Shown here: positions 45,401 to 57,800 of the stretch, piece by piece
Layout: every line of letters starts with the position of its first letter
How positions within the stretch are numbered: position 1 is the first letter of the stretch
Assembly: GCA_013339895.1 (NCBI GenBank)
Contig: JABACO010000018.1
Span: forward strand, 2,205,483 to 2,269,482
Length of the DNA stretch: 64,000 nt
Source of the DNA: Ephydatia muelleri
Taxonomy: Eukaryota > Porifera > Demospongiae > Spongillida > Spongillidae
Direction of reading: 5' to 3'
Made by a program: the position numbers and the translations under genes
The notes under the pieces: model-generated
The model's database searches: none
What the model saw: the letters and a program-made list of their open reading frames with translations, nothing else
What the model was told of the DNA's origin: nothing

Positions 45401-48400
45401 AATTCCTATTGCATCTCTTATTCATTCACAGCTTTCTTCTACATTATCATTTCTCTCTTTTCAAGCACACATTTTCTTCATCCCGATATGTTTAACTCTT
45501 TGAACGCCAAGTGCATATATATATGCATGCTCCCAAAACGAGAATTATCATCCTCACCATTCATGCAATGCTGTGTGTTATATTGTGTTGATCAAAATCA
45601 TTTTGAATATGCAATATTGACATGCATGTAACCCCATAGTCATACAAATGTTTGAACATATGTGGTCCCGGTTTGTTAGCACATTTTGGGTGTCCGTTAT
45701 AACCTGCTGGGCTTTTGTTGCAACAACCCATAATGCGAACTTGCAAAAGGGGGAAGTGAACAGGCATGATATACTACACTGATCTGGGCTACGCATTCTT
45801 GTTCTTGGAGTAGTAAAGTAATGCATTAGTGAAGTGAAGTGAAATCATCTGAACAATGGGGTTCTTTAGCCAGTGTGAGAAGAAACATAATTACTTTGTG
45901 CATGTACTTATAAGGTTACAAGTGCAGCAAGCATATGCATGCATCATGGAGTTGTGACTAATCAACACATTTTTGCACACAATATCTAACGCATGCATGA
46001 ATGGTGTAAGGGTTGTGTTTGCATGCATGCATGTACGCACTTGGCGTTTCAAAGAATTGAACAATCATTATAAAGTCGCACATGCAGTAGCAATGCATTT
46101 ACGGACCTGATAACCATCATCCTACTCCTCATCCTGTAAACCAATAGAAATTACATGTGAAACCCTTTCTCTCCAACAGGGAGGTCCAATGGTGGATGGG
46201 ATACAGCCCCGTGAAGCCAGTGACCGGCTCAATACATTTCAGACCAAGTTTGATGATCTATGGCGGAAATTTCAAACATACTCTGATGGTGAAGAGTTAT
46301 TCGGACTTTCTGTCACCGCCTATGAAGACCTGGAGAGAATCAAGAAGGAGCTGGGTCTTCTGCAGAAGCTTTACGGGCTCTACAATGATGTCATGGACAG
46401 CATCGATGGCTACTATGACATACTGTGGGCAGACCTGGATATCAACAAGATCAACGGAGAACTGCTGGACTTCCAGAACAAGTGTCGCAAGTTGCCCAAG
46501 GCCATGAAAGACTGGCAGGCTTTCAACGATTTGAAGAAGAAGATTGATGACTTCAATGAGACTTGCCCGCTATTGGAGATGATGTCTAACAAAGCAATGC
46601 TTGAACGCCACTGGAAGCGATTGGAGGATTTGACAAAGCATCATTTTGATGTAGGATCTGAAGCATTTCAACTACGCAATGTGATGGAAGCCCCTTTACT
46701 GAAATATAGGGACGATGTGGAGGTCAGTAAACGTTTTTAATAAATAACGTTTAAATTATATGATATGTACACTCAGGACATTTGTATCAGTGCCATCAAA
46801 GAGAAGGACATAGAGTCCAAATTGAAGCAGGTGAAGGCTGACTGGGCTGTACAGAACCTCAAGTTCAACACGTTCAAAGCCCGCGGAGAGATGCTTCTGA
46901 AGGGAGAGGACACTTCTGCTACCATCTCTATGATGGAGGACTCCCTCATGGTACTCGGGTCACTCATGTCAAACAGGTATTTATCCGTACAAGGAATGTA
47001 ATGCAACTCTGACGCACACTCTGCATCAGGTACAATGCCCCATTCAAGAAGGAGATTCAGCTGTGGGTACAGAAGCTAACTAATTCAACTGAAATCATTG
47101 AAAAATGGCTGATAGTGCAAAATCTGTGGGTCTACTTGGAAGCTGTATTTGTTGGTGGGGACATCGCTAAACAGCTTCCTCAAGTAAGTCGTGACAGTGT
47201 GCAATAAAACGATTCTTTTTACAGATGTGAAATTCTTTACTTTTCAGGAAGCCAAGAGGTTCAGCAGCATTGACAAGTCCTGGGTGAAGATTATGACCAA
47301 GGCCCACGAGACTCCCAATGTGGTCCAGTGTTGTGTAGGGGACGAGACCCTGGGCCAGCTGCTGCCACACCTCCTAGAACAGCTGGAGTTATGTCAGAAG
47401 TCCCTCACTGGCTATCTGGAGAAGAAGAGACTTGTCTTCCCAAGGTTCTTCTTTGTGTCTGACCCCGCTCTCCTTGAAATCCTGGGACAGGCCTCCGACT
47501 CTCACACCATCCAAGCACACTTGCTGAGTGTGTTTGACAATGTGAATAAAGTTACCTTCCATGAAAAGGAGTATGATCGCATCACCCACATCCACTCCAG
47601 AGAACCTGAGACCATTGAGGTAGGCAGCCAGTGTGCATGGGGCTGTGTGTATGGCACACAAAACCATATTGCGAAATATTGATTTAACTAGTTCAGCACT
47701 GCAAAGGTTCAGAAGCAATATTATTTACACATCAAATTTGTATCAAATATTGTACACATAAGTAGCACTTCATAACAGTATGTATACATTTTCTAAATTT
47801 CAGCACAGTGGTGCCTTTCAACAACAATATTATTTCTGGATATACTAGTTTAGTAACACTTATCAATTACCATCCAAAGAGGGAATGCAATTTCCATTTT
47901 GGGGTGCATGCCACAGGTGGCATCCCTGTTGTAGTTAGATGTGTGCATGTATAGCTAGGTGTTTAGTTGTCCTCTCTCTGGATCAGATAAAAACACTAAC
48001 TAATATTACTGTGAGATTTCATTGCAGCTTAAATCTTGTTAGTAAATTTCTCACTTTGATGGAAATTAAATCAGCTGTACAATATACATTTATAACTGAA
48101 ATCTCATGCATTGCATGAGATTTCATATCGAGTGATTAGCTACATGCCAATTCATACCATTTTTGCTGATAAACCTTATCACCAGACAGATTGTTATATT
48201 TGAATGAGATGTGCACTGTTCAACATTACTATCTCGCATGATGCAAAAAATTAAAAAAAGTTATTGGGAAAGCATGTAGGTGAGTCAAGTAGAGAAGAAG
48301 AGTTTGGGGAAACGACAGGTGAATGCATTGATTAAACATTTTCTTCCCCCACTTAGCTTGAGAAATCTGTGCTGGCTCAGGGGAATGTTGAGACCTGGTT

Positions 48401-48803
48401 GGGAGCCTTGCTCAATGAAGCATTGTCCTCACTGCATGCTGTTATCAAGCGAGCTCACATCACAATAGAAGACCCAAATTTCAACCTCGTGGACTTCTGC
48501 AACACTTTCCCAGCACAAGTAAACGCTATCACAAGCCAAAATATTTTATACTGATGCACTCTTGTGTTTCCCTACCAGGTGGGTATAGTTGGCATTCAAT
48601 TGCTGTGGACAAGGGATGCGGAAATAGCTCTAAACAATGCCACCTCTGACAAGAAGATCATGCCTGCCACAGATGAGCATTTCTTGACAATCCTCAACAC
48701 CCTCATTGAGGTGACCACGAGGGACCTTACCAGGATCGAAAGGACAAAGTACGAGACTCTAATCACCATACACCTCCACCAAAGGGACATCTTTCATGAT
48801 ATG
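39431..48803 (+). CDS. DNAH5: Dynein exons 1-21: N-terminal tail and linker
   Basis: Exons: 39431-39556, 39613-39741, 39812-39890, 39960-40444, 40503-40679, 40733-40846, 40909-41255, 41313-41520, 41574-41659, 42534-43083, 43251-43568, 43631-44588, 44824-45059, 45119-45223, 45284-45397, 46180-46722, 46777-46976, 47030-47183, 47248-47619, 48357-48518 and 48579-48803. Exons 1-9 cover the DHC_N1 tail that binds intermediate and light chains. Landmarks are [18 protein letters not shown] (exon 5), [18 protein letters not shown] (exon 7) and [20 protein letters not shown] (exon 10). The linker (DHC_N2) is in exons 16-21, with [18 protein letters not shown] and [20 protein letters not shown]. No frameshift is needed anywhere. 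Exon 1 (42 codons, Arg-rich) is the least conserved. Introns 9, 15 and 19 are the longest (740-875 bp); intron 9 holds a MITE. Confidence 0.93.
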
Positions 48804-51800
48804 GTCAGTCCTGAGAATGCAAGTGCATTGTTTCACAAGGTTATGCATAATTATACCAGGTTACAATGCGCATCAAGTCTGCAACAGACTTTGAGTGGCT
48901 AAAGCAAAGTCGCTTTTACTTCAATGAGGAACGCAATCAGTCAATCGTGTCCATCACGGATGTTGACTTCATCTACCAGAACGAGTTCTTGGGCTGCACG
49001 GAGCGTCTTGTGATCACGCCCCTCACTGACAGGTGCTACATCACATTGGCCCAGGCCCTAGGGTTCTCAATGGGTGGGGCTCCGGCTGGACCTGCAGGTA
49101 CGGGAAAGACAGAGACTGTCAAGGATATGGGCAGAGCTCTGGGCAAGTATGTGGTGGTGTTCAACTGCTCCGATCAGATGGACTTCAGAGGTCTGGGTCG
49201 AATCTACAAGGGCCTGGCCCAGTCTGGGAGCTGGGGTTGCTTCGATGAGTTCAATCGTATAGAGCTGCCGGTGCTCTCTGTGGCAGCACAACAGATTGCT
49301 GTTGTCCTGATGTGCAAGAAGGAAAGGAAACCAGAGTTCATTTTCACTGATGGGGATAATGTTAGTATGAACCCTGAGTTTGGCCTGTTTCTGACCATGG
49401 TATGTTCACATGGGGGTACCAAATCTGTGCTGGACTTCTATCCAACAACCCTTGTTTGATAGAATCCTGGATATGCAGGACGTCAAGAGTTGCCTGAAAA
49501 CTTGAAAATGAATTTCAGACCTATCGCCATGATGGTTCCCGACAGAAAGGTTAGAATTTTGTGTTCTCAGTACTTCAATTCTAAAGCACTACTCTCTGAT
49601 CAACATCCTCCAGATCATCATTCGAGTGAAGCTTGCCAGCTGTGGTTTCCAAGACAACAATCCTCTTTCAGAGAAGTTCTTCACTCTCTATAAACTCTGC
49701 GAAGATCAGCTCTCCAAGCAGGTAGGTCAACTATACTTGTGGCAATATTATGGCAAGAAAGCTTCACACTATTATGCACACATGTAGGTACACTATGACT
49801 TTGGTCTTCGTAACATCTTGTCTGTGCTGCGTACTCTTGGCGCCGTGAAAAGGGCAAGCCCTCAGGACCCCGAGAAAACAATAGTGATGAGGGTGCTGAG
49901 AGACATGAATCTCTCCAAACTGGTGGATGAAGATGAGCCCCTGTTCCTAAGCCTCATTGATGACCTCTTTCCCGGCATCCAGCTGGACAAGGGAAGCTAC
50001 CCGGATCTGGATGCAGCCATTGATAACCAGGTGAAGGCAGCAGGCCTTGTCAATCACCCGCCATGGACACTCAAGTTGATCCAGCTGTTTGAAACCCAAC
50101 GTGTTCGCCATGGCTTTATGGCTCTTGGCCCAACAGGAACAGGCAAAACACAGTGCATTCAAATTCTGATGAAGGCCATGACAGACACTGGTACAGCTCA
50201 CCGGGAGATGAGGATGAACCCAAAGGCCATCACTGCTTCTGAGATGTTTGGTCGCCTTGATGTGGCTACCAATGACTGGACTGATGGAATCTTCTCCACT
50301 CTGTGGAGAAGAACGCACAAGGTGAAGAAGGGGGAGCATATCTGGCTTGTGCTGGATGGACCGGTGGATGCCATTTGGATTGAGAACCTCAACAGTGTAC
50401 TGGATGACAACAAGACACTTACACTGGCCAATGGAGACAGGATACCCATGTCGCCAGATTGCAAAATAGTTTTTGAGCCTGACAATGTGGATAACGCATC
50501 TCCAGCTACCGTGTCTCGGAACGGAATGGTGTTCATGAGCTCTTCTGGTCTGGACTGGAAGCCAATCTGCCAAGGCTGGCTGAATTACATGCTGTCTCAG
50601 AAGAAGATCACTTTCCAGGAATCAGAAGTGTTAATGAACCTATTTGATGGTTCCTTTGTGGACTCATACCGCTTCATTAAGAATAGCTGTGAACCCAAGA
50701 TGAAGGCACTGGAATGCAACTACATTGCTCAAGCCAACAACTTGCTTGAAGGTCTCATTCCAGCCAAGGAAGAGACCTCCTCTCTCTCTAATTCATTTCT
50801 GGAGCACCTCTACCTATTTGCTCTGATGTGGAGCATTGGGGCTCTGTTGGAGCTGGAAGACCGAGCCAAGTTTGAAGCATGGCTACGACAAAACAAGAAA
50901 GTAGACCTGCCCCCTTGCAATGCAGGCTCAGGTGACACCATGTTTGAGTTTAAGGTGGATGAGAATGGAGACTGGAGGCACTGGAAGACCTTGGTAGAGG
51001 AGTATGTGTACCCAAAGGACAGCATCCCACCATTTGCCTCCATCCTTGTGCCCAATGTGGACAACGTGAGGGCAGACTTCCTTATCAACACCATTGCCAA
51101 GCAGGCAAAGGGTGTACTCCTAATTGGAGAGCAGGGCACAGCCAAGACAGTCATCATCCAGGGCTACATGGCCAAGTACAATGTTGAAGAGCACCTGAGC
51201 AAGTCGTTGAACTTCTCTTCAGCCACAGTTCCTGGCATGTTCCAACGATCCATTGAAAGCTACATTGACAAGCGTGTAGGTACCACCTATGGTCCTCCAG
51301 CAGGAAAGAAGCTAACAGTGTTTGTTGATGACATAAACATGCCAAGGATCAACGAGTGGGGAGACCAGATCACCAACGAGATAGTGAGACAGCTGATGCA
51401 GATGAAAGGGTTCTACAGTTTGGAGAAGCCAGGAGAGTTCACTACCATCCAGGACATTCAAATGATGGGAGCCATGATCCACCCAGGAGGTGGGCGCAAC
51501 GACATACCTCCGAGACTAAAGAGGCAGTTCACCATCTTCAACTGCACTCTGCCGTCAAACAATTCAGTGGACAAGATTTTCGGATTGATAGGTCTGGGTT
51601 ACTTCTGCAAGGAGAGAGGGTTTGTTCCAGAGGTTATTGAAATGGTTGAGAAGGTGGTGATATGTACAAGAGTAATGTGGCAGCAAACGAAAGTGAAAAT
51701 GCTTCCTACGCCGGCCAAGTTCCACTACATCTTTAACCTCCGTGACCTCTCCCGTATCTGGGAGGGCATACTGCATGTGAACAGTGAGACCATGACCAGC

Positions 51801-54800
51801 GCAAAGCTGATGCTGGGCCTCTGGAAACACGAGGCAACAAGGGTGATTGCAGATCGCTTCACCAATGCGGAGGACAAGGCTTGGTTTGATAAGTGCCTCA
51901 GTCGTGTAGTGGAAGAGACCATCAGTCCTGAAGCACGAGAAATGATGGAAGAAGAGCCATATTTTGTCGACTTTCTCAGGTGAAGGGTATCAAAATTAAT
52001 TAACATGTGTAATTAACCATTTCGGTAACTACAGGGATCCACCAGAACCAACAGGAGAAGAGCCAGAAGGATTCGAATTTGAAGCTCCGAAAATTTATGA
52101 ACATGTAAGTTCAAATGCATGCACACACTAAGATGGATTACTCATTTCACTTGTTGTTCCTTTAGATACCTACGTACCCAGAACTAAAAGACAGGCTTTT
52201 GGGGTTTGTGCAGCAGTACAATGAGACAGTCCGTGGTGCAGGAATGGACCTGGTTTTCTTCAAAGATGCCATGGTGCATCTCATCAAAATATCTCGCATC
52301 ATACGCACAGACAGGGGCAACGCCTTGCTGGTCGGGGTGGGAGGGTCTGGAAAACAAAGCTTGACCCGACTGGCCTCCTTCATAGCTGGCTATAAGACCT
52401 TCCAAATACAGCTCTCTCGCTCTTATAATGCCAATAACCTCATGGACGACTTAAAGGTGCTGTACCGAACAGCAGGTCAGCAAGGAAAGGGAATAACTTT
52501 CCTCTTTACGGACAACGAGATCAAGGATGAGGGGTTCCTTGAGTACATTAACAATGTCCTCTCCTCTGGAGAGGTCTCTAACCTGTTTGCAAGAGATGAA
52601 ATCGATGAAATCAATAGTGACCTTATCGGTGTGATGAAAAAGGAGTTTCCCCGCAGACCACCAACTTCAGAGAATCTCTACGCCTACTTCCTGTCCAGAG
52701 CCAGACAGAACCTTCACGTGGTTCTGTGCTTCTCTCCGGTGAGTGCAATATGGAGGTACCGTGTTCTTTGATACACCCTTTTTTGTTTTTCAAACAGATT
52801 GGTGAGAAGTTTCGAAGTCGTTCTCTCAAATTCCCGGGACTTTTCAGCGGGTGCACTATGGACTGGTTCACACGCTGGCCCAAGGATGCTCTCATTGCAG
52901 TGGCCCAGCACTTTATTGCCTCATTTGAAGTGACCTGTACTCCAGAGGTGAAGGAACAGATGGTGCAAACAATGGGCATAGTGCAGGATGCTGTCTCAGA
53001 GTCCTGCATCAGCTACTTTGAGCGGTTCAGACGTTCCACCCACGTGACACCCAAGTCTTACCTCTCCTTCCTGACTGGGTACAAGAACATCTACAAGGAG
53101 AGGAAGAAGCTTCTTGGTGAGCAGGCTGACCGCATGAACACAGGTCTCAACAAGCTGCTCGAGGCCTCCGAGTCCATAGCACAGCTCTCCAAGGAGCTGG
53201 AGGTGAAAGAGAAGGAGCTGGCTGTTGCATCCAAGGAAGCAGAGAAGGTACTCGTGGAGGTAACAGAGAAGGCCACAGCAGCAGAGGCAGTCAAGGCTGA
53301 AGTGCAGAAGGTGAAGGACAAAGCCCAGGCAGTGGCTGACGTCATAACCGCTGACAAGATTGTGGCAGAGGGGAAACTAGAGGCAGCAAAGCCAGCTCTC
53401 AAGGAGGCAGAGGATGCACTTCAGACCATCAAACCTTCCGATATTGCCACCGTACGCAAGCTGGGGAAACCCCCACACCTCATCATGAGGATCATGGACT
53501 GCGTACTGCTGCTACTTAGGCGTAGATTAGATCCTCTGGCGATGGATCCAGAGCGTCCAGGACCTAAGCCTTCCTGGGGCGAGTCCCTAAAGCTGATGAG
53601 TCAGACTACATTCCTGTCGTCCCTCCAAACCTTCCCAAAGGACACCATCAATGAAGAGACAGTAGAACTGCTGGCTCCTTACTTTACCATGGAAGATTAC
53701 AACCTGGAGACTGCTAAGAAGGTGTGTGGCAACGTTGCTGGACTTTGCTCCTGGACAAAGGCAATGGCATCGTTCTATGCAGTGAACAAGGAGGTACTTC
53801 CCTTGAAGGCCAACTTGGCCAAACAAGAGGTGCGCTTTGGCAAGGCCAAAGCCGAGCTGGATGAAGCCAATGCTGCCTTGGCTGCCAAGGAAAGTGAGGT
53901 GGCAATTGTAAGGGCCATGTACGAGGAGGCCATGAAGAAGAAGCAGGTACTCATAGATGATGCAGAGACCTGTCGCAGGAAGATGAAGGCAGCCTCTGCC
54001 CTGATTCAAGGTCTTGGAGGAGAAAAGGTTCGCTGGACTCAGCAGAGCAAGGAGTTTGAGGCACAAACTTCCAGGTAATTAGAAATGAAGATAAAAACAA
54101 ATGTCTGCACTTGCTAACATCCACTTGCATTTTGCCTTTGTTAAAAGGCTGGTTGGTGATGTCCTGCTAGCTTCTGGCTTCCTATCGTATTGCGGCCCCT
54201 TCAATCAAGAGTTCAGAGGACAGCTGCTCGAGGGATGGAAGAAAGAACTGAAGAACCGCAAAATACCTGTGTCAGACAACATGAACCTTATCGACATGCT
54301 GACAGACTCTGTTACCATTGCCGAATGGAACCTCCAGGGCCTTCCCAATGATGAGCTCTCAATCCAAAACGGCATCATTGTGACAAAGGCAACACGCTAC
54401 CCTCTTCTGATCGATCCTCAGGGTCAAGGCAAGCTCTGGATCAAGAAGAAAGAGGCCGCACGGGAACTGAAGGTCACAACACTGAACAACAAATACTTCC
54501 GTAACACACTGGAGGACAGCCTCTCCCTGGGCTATCCACTCCTCATAGAGGATGTGGAGCAAGAGCTGGACCCTGCACTAGACAATGTGCTGGACAAGAA
54601 TTTCATCAAGGCTGGCACATCATTTAAGGTACGACCTTAGCATTCCTCCTCCATCCACTGGCATCTATCTGTTACCTCCACCCCTTTCAGGTCAAGGTTG
54701 GAGACAAAGAGGTGGATGTGATGAGCGGGTTTATGTTATATGTCACCACCAAACTACCCAACCCTTCATACACACCTGAGGTGAGGAACTGGATCGTGCA

Positions 54801-57800
54801 ATCTCGTATTAACCTTCTTGCATGCATTAATAAACCCTACTAACCTTAACCCTATTTCTAGCTTCTTTGCGTTCCTCTTGTACTACCTTGCCGTCTTACC
54901 TATAGTGTATGGTATCACATTTGTTCCAATTCATTCTGTTGTCTCATTAGGTTGTTTGGCTGTCCTAACTTACCTTACCACATTCGCCAGGTGTATGCAA
55001 GAACCTCGGTCATTGACTTCACTGTGACCATCAGAGGCCTGGAGGACCAGCTACTCGGACGTGTCATCCTCACAGAGAAGCAGGAGCTGGAAGCAGAGAG
55101 GGTTAAGCTGATGGAACAGGTGACAGCAGACAAGCGCAAGATGAAGGAGTTGGAGGACAACTTGCTCTATAGGCTTACCAGCACCAAGGGCTCCCTGGTG
55201 GATGACGAGTCTCTCATCCAGGTGCTGCAGACCACCAAGACCACCTCAGAAGAAGTCACCAAGAAGCTGACCGTTGCTGCAGAGACGGAGAAGAACATCA
55301 CAGGGGCCAGGGAGGAGTACAGACCTGTGGCCACACGGGGTTCTGTCCTATACTTCCTGATTGTCGAGATGTCTGTAGTGAACGTCATGTACCAGACCTC
55401 ACTCCAGCAGTTCCTGGTCATTTTTGACCTCTCCATGAGCCGTTCGGCCAAATCCCCCGTCACTGTCAAGCGTATTGCCAACATCATCGAGTTTCTGACT
55501 TACGAGGCCTTCAAGTATAGCATCAGAGGACTGTACGAGGAGCACAAGTTCCTCTTCACCCTCCTCCTGACCCTCAAGATCGAGAGGCAGAAGGGGAACG
55601 TCAAGCACCACGAGTTCCAGACCCTGATCAAAGGAGGGGCTGCCTTGGACCTTAAGGCGGTCCAACCAAAGCCTGCCAAGTGGATCACAGATGTTACCTG
55701 GCTGAATCTGGTGGAGTTAAGCAAGCTACCCCAATTCACAGAGATTCTCACTCAGGCACGTTGGACATGTGTGGTCATGGAAGTAATGATTTGCTGTTTT
55801 CCTTCATTGTAACAGATTGCACGCAATGACAAGGCATGGAAGACCTGGTTTGATGCAGAGGCACCAGAGGAGACCCCCATACCAGATGGATACTCCACAC
55901 TGGACACATTTAGAAAGCTGTTGTTGATAAGGTGAAAGCTTCACACAACACTGACCACCTAGATGTAACCAGGATGCACTTTTCAGGTCCTGGTGCCCAG
56001 ACCGTACAGCAGCCCAAGCACGCAAGTACATTGCTGAAGCGATGGGAGTGAAGTTTGCCGAAGGAGTGATCTTGGACATGGAGAAGACATGGGAGGAGTC
56101 CAACCCTCGTGTCCCACTCGTATGCTTCTTGTCTATGGGGTCTGACCCTACAAACTCTATCGACAACTTGTCCAGAAAGAAGGAATTAAGTATGTTGTGC
56201 CAGGTGTTAGCGTTACCTATGGTGACCCATTGTTTGCTATTTATACCTGTAGCCTATGATGCTGTGTCCATGGGACAGGGACAAGAGGTTCATGCAAGAA
56301 GGTTCCTCCAACAGCACCAGACCCAGGTAAGAAAACCACTTACTAGTTGATGCTGTGGAAAAGAAGTTACTATTAAATGTTTTAATGCTTCTTTTCCTCT
56401 CTCCTCTCTTGCCCTCCCCCCCCCCCCCCTCTCTCTCCCCCTCCCTCCCTCCCTTCTGCCCTCCCTNNNNNNNNNNNNNNNNNNNNNNNNNNNNNNNNNN
56501 NNNNNNNNNNNNNNNNNNNNNNNNNNNNNNNNNNNNNNNNNNNNNNNNNNNNNNNNNNNNNNNNNNNNNNNNNNNNNNNNNNNNNNNNNNNNNNNNNNNN
56601 NNNNNNNNNNNNNNNNNNNNNNNNNNNNNNNNNNNNNNNNNNNNNNNNNNNNNNNNNNNNNNNNNNNNNNNNNNNNNNNNNNNNNNNNNNNNNNNNNNNN
56701 NNNNNNNNNNNNNNNNNNNNNNNNNNNNNNNNNNNNNNNNNNNNNNNNNNNNNNNNNNNNNNNNNNNNNNNNNNNNNNNNNNNNNNNNNNNNNNNNNNNN
56801 NNNNNNNNNNNNNNNNNNNNNNNNNNNNNNNNNNNNNNNNNNNNNNNNNNNNNNNNNNNNNNNNNNNNNNNNNNNNNNNNNNNNNNNNNNNNNNNNNNNN
56901 NNNNNNNNNNNNNNNNNNNNNNNNNNNNNNNNNNNNNNNNNNNNNNNNNNNNNNNNNNNNNNNNNNNNNNNNNNNNNNNNNNNNNNNNNNNNNNNNNNNN
57001 NNNNNNNNNNNNNNNNNNNNNNNNNNNNNNNNNNNNNNNNNNNNNNNNNNNNNNNNNNNNNNNNNNNNNNNNNNNNNNNNNNNNNNNNNNNNNNNNNNNN
57101 NNNNNNNNNNNNNNNNNNNNNNNNNNNNNNNNNNNNNNNNNNNNNNNNNNNNNNNNNNNNNNNNNNNNNNNNNNNNNNNNNNNNNNNNNNNNNNNNNNNN
57201 NNNNNNNNNNNNNNNNNNNNNNNNNNNNNNNNNNNNNNNNNNNNNNNNNNNNNNNNNNNNNNNNNNNNNNNNNNNNNNNNNNNNNNNNNNNNNNNNNNNN
57301 NNNNNNNNNNNNNNNNNNNNNNNNNNNNNNNNNNNNNNNNNNNNNNNNNNNNNNNNNNNNNNNNNNNNNNNNNNNNNNNNNNNNNNNNNNNNNNNNNNNN
57401 NNNNNNNNNNNNNNNNNNNNNNNNNNNNNNNNNNNNNNNNNNNNNNNNNNNNNNNNNNNNNNNNNNCAAAATAAATAACAAAAAGAAAAAAGAACAAAGA
57501 GAGGGAAAGAGAAAGAAGGTAGGAAAGACGATCGAGAGAGAGAGAGAGAGAGAAAAGAGAGAGCGAGAGAGCGAGAGAGAGAGAGAGAGCAGGAGAGCGA
57601 GAGAGAGAGAGAGAGGAGCGAAGAGAGAGAGATGAGGGAGAGATCGAGAGAGAGAGAGAGAGATGAGAGAGATCGAGCGATATATCTCGCTATATCTCTC
57701 TCTATCTATCTCTCTCTAATCGATATCTCTCCTTCTCTCGCTCTCTCTCTCCTCTCTCTCTCTCTCTCTCGACTCTCTCTCTCTCTCTCTCTCACCCTCC

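Noticed and set aside
49947-50573. 208-codon antisense frame opposite dynein exon 25
   Set aside because: Shadow of a strongly conserved coding exon on the plus strand.
56237-57635. Long frames of unknown residues
   Set aside because: They read through the run of N and mean nothing.
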